This document shows positions 59,225 to 64,000 of a stretch of DNA of 64,000 nucleotides, piece after piece. Both the position numbers and the translations under genes were made by a program. The stretch is from Cristatella mucedo. Taxonomy: Eukaryota; Bryozoa; Phylactolaemata; Cristatellidae. The stretch spans positions 4,098,501-4,162,500 of the forward strand of contig WPIO01000027.1 in assembly GCA_009760855.2 (NCBI GenBank), written 5' to 3'. The notes under the pieces are model-generated. The model ran no database searches. It was given only the letters and a program-made list of their open reading frames with translations, and was not told where the DNA came from. Each line of letters begins with the position of its first letter. Position 1 is the stretch's first letter.

Positions 59225-59826
59225 CCTTTGTATCTATGTATCTCCGTCAGTAACTCCACAAAGTCATAAAGACCATGTGGGTGTTACTCAGGAGAGTTTT
59301 GCATAGCGCACTCACAGCCTAAGCGGCTTTCGGTACGCATTCGGTACCCAGCATTCGTCTCACGCAACAAAGAGAAAGTGGGAAGCATAGCAGAGTTAGG
59401 AGAGCAGTTGAGGTAGTGAGCAGCATAGAAGTAGCAGTTCAGGACCGCTGAAAAAGATGTGCCATAGTCGGCAGTTGGAGAGTAGATGTCGTTGCGTAAG
59501 AATTGTGGAAGCGAGTTCCACAGTCTAGGACCTGCATAGCTAAAGCTTCTGTCGCCAACTGTCTTTAAGCGGAGGAATGGGACAGCTAATTTATTGTCCA
59601 CACAGGACCTGAGGGCGCGAACAGGCTGAAACTGATGTAGCAGTTCAGCTAGGTATGAAGGAGCCAAGCCGTGGCAGGCCTTGTGGGTCAGCGTAAGAAC
59701 TTTGCTCCGTATCCTTTGCTCAACCGGCAACCATCCTAGCTCTTCCAGCAAAGGTGACACGTGCTCAAACCGCTGGGACTTGAAGACCAGCCTTGCAGCC
59801 ATATTCATAGTCCGCTGTAGTGGCAT
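59225..59826 (-). mobile_element. LINE-A post-RT region
   Basis: An uninterrupted 180-codon frame on the minus strand: NMAARLVFKSQRFEHVSPLL, ELGWLPVEQRIRSKVLTLTH, KACHGLAPSYLAELLHQFQP, LRSCVDNKLAVPFLRLKTVG, then the 3' tail. 5' truncated at the RPLQ codons. Confidence 0.9.
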
Positions 59827-60651
59827 TAGCCTTCTCTCTGGCGACTTGCAAATTCTTGTGAACTAGAGAATGCGTTGTCCTTTGTTAGGGACAGCCGATT
59901 TTCTTTCCTACGAGGCTGCTCCTCGAGAAAGTTCTCAAGTGGCTAGCAGCTGCTGCTCAGCTACTCAGGTTTCTGGCGTGCCTGACTGAGCCACTGTCTT
60001 GTCGATTCACAATTTCATTGTGCCCCGTTTCAATTAATTCACCGTAAATTTTGTTTTAGCTCTTGTTGTTGCAGTACAGCTAGTATCCGAAAATCAGCCG
60101 TCCGATGGAGTGGGTGCGTAAGAGCCGACCCTCCAAGACAATTCGGAGGTACTCCTAGAGGCACCAATTCTTACATGACCGATGTGACCCATGTTGCGGG
60201 CACTTGTTGCTTTTGCTATTGTGGTTAGTGCAGCAGCATCGGCCACTGATGTATGCCCCATCTGCAACAGGTGGTTGGGCAATTGACTCGGCGCAGAGTT
60301 CGGCCTGTGATGTAAGGATGTGGCTACCACAGATGCACTCCCCCATCTCCAGTGAGTCAGTCAGCTCGTTTGTGTACCTGTTAAGCGAATAAAGATAGTC
60401 CGCTCACGTCAGCACTGTGTCTCCGTGAGGCTCCACAAGAACAGCCGCTGCCGGAGCCACTGTCATACAACACCGAATTTGTCTAGCAGCACAATCCCTG
60501 CACTCGGAGTCGCAGTAGAACGCTTGTCTGAGGAGGCGCTCGTGTGCAGATGCCTGGCTGCAATTGGATGCCTAACCTCGGCGGCAACTACCCCCCACCC
60601 CCCCCCCCGATCGCCTGCCCTGCCCTGCCCTGCCTTACTCTGCTCTTTTTA
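59827..60651. other. No gene recognised
   Basis: Contains a C-rich run (about 60590-60610) and CCCTG repeats. No gene. Confidence 0.4.
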
Positions 60652-61383
60652 AATCTCCGTCTGTAACTCCACAAAGACTCTGAGGGTGTTTTTTAGTAGT
60701 GCTTTTCAGGAGGGTTTTTTATAGCGCACTCACAGCCTAAGAGGCTTTCGGTACGCATTCGGTAGCCAACAGCCTTCATCTCACGCAACAAAGAGAAAGT
60801 GGGAAGCATAGCAAAGTCAGGAGAGCAGTTGAGATAGTGAATAACATGAAAGTAGCAGCTCGGGACAGCTGGAAAGAATTGCCAAGGTCGGCATCGGGAG
60901 AGCAGCTGTCGTTGCGTAAGAATCATGAAGTGAGTTCCATAGCCTAGGACCTGCAGAGAAAAAGCTTCTATCGCCAACAGTCTTTAAGCAGAGGAACGGA
61001 GCAGCTCATTTATAGTCTATATAGGACCCGAGGGCGTGAGAAGGCTGACATTGGTGCAGCAGTTCAACTAGGTATGGAGGAGCCAAGCCGTGGCGGGCCG
61101 TGTGGGTCAGCGTAAGAACTTTGCTCTGTGTCTGTTTATCAACCGGCAGCCATCCGAGCTCTTTCAGCAAAGGAGACACATGGTCAAATCTCTGGGATTT
61201 CAGTTTGCACACTAACCTTGCAGCCATATTCATAGCCAGCTACAGTGGTCTAGTGGCTTTTTTTGTAGCCCGCCAAAAGAGAATTGCAAAGCCTCGGCAA
61301 AGCTAAGGAGCTACTTAATTTTTAGCAAGCCACCATGTAAGACAGTTCCCATTCTTTGATAGGGAACAGATGTGATTAGCTCT
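60652..61383 (-). mobile_element. LINE-A post-RT region, frameshifted
   Basis: Antisense terminus 'ctccgtctgtaactccacaa', then minus-strand GYRMRTESLLGCECAIK, YFHVIHYLNCSPDFAMLPTF, and upstream NMAARLVCKLKSQRFDHVSP, LLKELGWLPVDKQTQSKVLT. Two or more frameshifts. Confidence 0.88.
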
Positions 61384-61605
61384 GCTCTCGGCTGCTCCGT
61401 TCTGCTCTGGCCTGCTTCGCTCTCGGCTGCGCTGCTCTGCAGCTCTGTGTTGCGCTGCTCTGCTCTGGGCTTCTCCGCTCTGCTCTGCTCTGGCATTTGA
61501 TGCTCCGGGCTTCGCTGCTCTGTAGCTCTCCGCTGCGCTGATGTTTTTCCTGCACTGCTCTGCTCTGCTCTGCTGCTGCTGCTCTACTGCTGCTCTGCAC
61601 CACTA
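61375..61605. repeat. TCTGC/GCTGC imperfect repeat
   Basis: Irregular array of 'ctctgctctg' and 'gctgctc' words over about 230 bases, immediately 5' of the LINE-A copy. Confidence 0.88.
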
Positions 61606-62084
61606 ATCTCGTGCTCGGCTCAGCGATCTCGATCTCTGCAAGTTGCCATGTAACGCTCGACGACCACTAATTGTGTTATCTTCGAAATGGATGCCGAGAT
61701 TCGTAGCATTAAGAGCCACTTGATCCCATTGCATATCAGCGGCTGAATTCCATTTGGCTGCTGCTTTTTCTGCAATTTCTGCCTTATGAGTTCAATGCTG
61801 AGACGTGTAATTTTATTTCCTCGAAAATGTAGTTTGCTATGAACGGGCTGTAGCTACTTCTAGCAAGAGTCTTTAGCCACAAACACAGCTCACACAGCTG
61901 GTAATAATCCTTGCAGATGCGTGTCAAGACACTTGTGGAGCTAGCACTTCAAAGCACTGCAAACGAATCATTGATGCTTCAGTGATACACAAAGGTACTA
62001 GGACGGTGGTAGAGCACGACAGCGATCAAAGATGCCCATACCGTAATATAGAGTCATTGTCGTTGGCATTGTGCAGTTGTATTC
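61606..62084. other. No gene recognised
   Basis: Nothing I can name. Confidence 0.4.
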
Positions 62085-62555
62085 CTAGTTTATGAATCCC
62101 AGAGGTTTGACCACGTGTCTCCTTTGCTAAATGAGCTAGGAAGGCTTCCGGTTGATCAACGGATACAGAGCAAAGTTCTTAGGGTGACCCACAAGGCCCA
62201 CCTCGGCTTGGTTCCTCCATACCTAGCTGAACTGCTGCACCAGTGTCAGCCTCGTCGTGCCCTCAGGTCCTGTATGGGCAATAAATTAGCTGTTCCATTC
62301 CTCCGCTTAAAGACCGTTGGTTACAGACGCTTACCTCTGCAGGTCCTAGACAGTAAAACCTCCACGATTCATACGCAACGAAACTACTCTCCTGCTGCCG
62401 ACCGTAGCACATCCTTATCAGCGATCCTGAGCTGTTACTTCCATGCTACTCACTATCTCAACTGCTCTCCTCTCTCTGCTATGCTTCCCACTTTTTCTTC
62501 GTTGCTTGTGATGAGGTATGTTGGCTACCGAATGCGTACCAAAAGCCGCTTTAAT
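62085..62555 (+). mobile_element. LINE-A, left part of split copy
   Basis: SPLLNELGRLPVDQRIQSKV, PYLAELLHQCQPRRALRSCM, GNKLAVPFLRLKTVGYR, YFHATHYLNCSPLSAMLPTF, ending in codons for GYRMRTKSR. Continues at 62708 after an inserted SINE-A. Confidence 0.88.
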
Positions 62556-62707
62556 AAATAAAAATAAATGAAATTCATTTATATAGCGCCCCAAGAGAAC
62601 TTAATCTCTATTCAGGCGCTTCAAATATGCCTCGGGGCTCGAGCCCACGACCTCAGCCAGACCTTGGTCGTGGCGAGCACCTTAACCGCTTGACCAAACC
62701 AGCTCGG
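62556..62707 (-). mobile_element. SINE-A nested in LINE-A
   Basis: Full antisense SINE-A, with 'gctt' on both sides as a possible short target duplication. Removing it rejoins '...agccgctt' to 'aggctg...', exactly the LINE-A consensus. Confidence 0.93.
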
Positions 62708-62800
62708 CTTAGGCTGCGAATGCGCTATACAGAGCTCTCCAGCGAAACACGAACATAGTCTTTGTGGAGTTACAAGCGGAGATACATATATTCCAGAGCC
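62708..62800 (+). mobile_element. LINE-A 3' tail, right part of split copy
   Basis: 'aggctgcgaatgcgctatac', 'agtctttgtggagttacaag', 'cggagatacata' complete the element. Confidence 0.85.
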
Positions 62801-62879
62801 CTAGAGATTAAACGCTTGCAGCATCAGCTATTGGCGTACAACACACCAGTGCAAAACCCGAAGTAGCAACTCCTGGGTC

Positions 62880-63045
62880 TTAGCCCAGGGGTAATGTGAT
62901 CGTACTTCCCGAACGTCGGTCGTGGATCTTGCAGCAGGCAATCCCTTTTTTGCCCACTGCAAGCGGGATTGTAGCCCCTAAGGTTCTTTTCCAATGCGCA
63001 AATGAGGTTGCTAAGCTTTAATTTACTTTTAACTCAAAGGTCAAC
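62880..63045 (+). mobile_element. SINE-B copy, degraded
   Basis: 'ggtcgtggatcttgcagcag', 'cccactgcaagcgggattgt', 'caaatgaggttgctaagctt', T-rich end. Confidence 0.65.
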
Positions 63046-63104
63046 TGACTCACAATAATAACAGATATCTAGTTCGTAAGGTCTAAATTATAGATTACGA
63101 CACA

Positions 63105-63340
63105 TCCGGTAGCCGTCCTAAGCTGCTGCTTTTAAGTTACTTACTATCGCAACTGCTCTCCTGACTCAGCTACGCTTCCCACTTTCTCTTTGTTTCGTGA
63201 GCTGAAGTATGTTGGCTACCAAATGCGCACCGAAAGCCTTTTAGGCTGTGAGTGCGCTATACAAAACTTTCCTGTATAACACCCACGTAGTCTTTGTGGC
63301 TTTGCGGAGTTGCAGACGGAGATACATTACATTACATGAC
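63105..63340 (+). mobile_element. LINE-A 3' end
   Basis: 'gcaactgctctcctgactca', 'gttggctaccaaatgcgcac', 'gtgagtgcgctatacaaaac', ending 'cggagatacattacattaca'. Confidence 0.85.
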
Positions 63341-64000
63341 TTTAGGAACCACTAATAATTCTCTAATATTGCTATGACCTAACCGATTCAGCATGCACAT
63401 GCCTCACCGGGCCTGTAGCAACCGCTGGCTCCCCAATTGCTTGTCAGCTGCGAGATCAATCTCTCTCGATGTCAGATATACGCCCGAACTTGTTGCGATT
63501 TGCAATCCGTCTTGTTGCGACAGGCAAAGGCACTTCCCTCCCACAGCGTGGGCCAATAGATACATCTATCTTTTCCATAAAGAATTTTTCTCAAATACCT
63601 AAAGACTAAATCCTAAACCCTAAGACCTAACTCAAAACCCAAAAACAAAAATCAAAAACAAATTAAAATCAAACCTGTAAACCATAAGCCGTAGCCGCCA
63701 AAACATACAACCTGTAAATAAAACGTGTTTATACAACGTAAATATAAACATACGCTGGCGAATGTATCCAATAGCCTGCTACGAGTATCGTGACCATAGC
63801 AGATCTCTAGGGGTATTTAAGCAGACGATGCTGTATTAGCTGAGACACGCAGCGGTCAGGACTTGGGGCTGAGCGCTGCTCGGCTGTGCCGGCTGTACTG
63901 GAGCGGCTGTGGCGCATGGAGAGCGCTGTCAAACATGCGACAGCTTGTGACTGTTTCCTTCTTTGAGTGGCGGTCATTGCTACAGGCATGCGGAACAGAG
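63341..64000. other. Right edge, no gene recognised
   Basis: A patch at 63601-63660 reads like degenerate CCTAAAC / CCCTAAG telomere-type words, then A/C-rich sequence. A TATTTAAG box lies near 63815, but I see no gene attached to it within the window. Confidence 0.4.

Overview
This window is animal nuclear DNA: intron-rich, repeat-rich, with no bacterial features. Two host genes are recognisable. The first (+ strand, about 1745-21682) is the 3' two-thirds of an SLC35C2-like nucleotide-sugar-transporter-family gene. Five exons match the family residue for residue with GT-AG introns and compatible phases, followed by a less certain C-terminal tail. The second (- strand, 31206-32096) is an intronless forkhead gene of the FoxQ2 class with a C-terminal EH1-like Groucho motif. 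FoxQ2 is mainly an invertebrate gene, expressed in the anterior/apical region, so a non-mammalian metazoan, probably an invertebrate, is likely. The phylum cannot be fixed from this sequence.

Layout: 1-21.7 kb is SLC35C2, whose introns are filled with dead retroelements and which also carries a perfect 105-bp copy of one exon start inside intron 2. 21.7-22.9 kb is unassigned. 22.9-30.7 kb is an unusual block of degenerate ~170-bp satellite monomers. These lie in direct orientation on the left and inverted orientation on the right, around a core of short GCGTAAA-type repeats that also flips orientation. 30.8-32.3 kb is FoxQ2 with its CpG-rich promoter. From 32.3 kb to the end I find no convincing host gene, only retroelement relics, microsatellites and unassigned sequence.

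The mobile DNA has four main families. LINE-A and LINE-B are 5'-truncated, frameshifted CR1/L2-like non-LTR retrotransposons, with relics of endonuclease, reverse transcriptase and the conserved post-RT region. SINE-A and SINE-B are tRNA-derived. The 3' tail of SINE-A closely resembles that of LINE-B, which points to a SINE/LINE partnership. No element copy is intact. Several nested insertions give a relative age order.

The two host genes converge on the satellite block, which fills the interval between their 3' ends. Nothing suggests the genes act together. LINE, SINE and satellite boundaries are estimates by eye (tens of bases). Exon and hairpin boundaries were read base by base.
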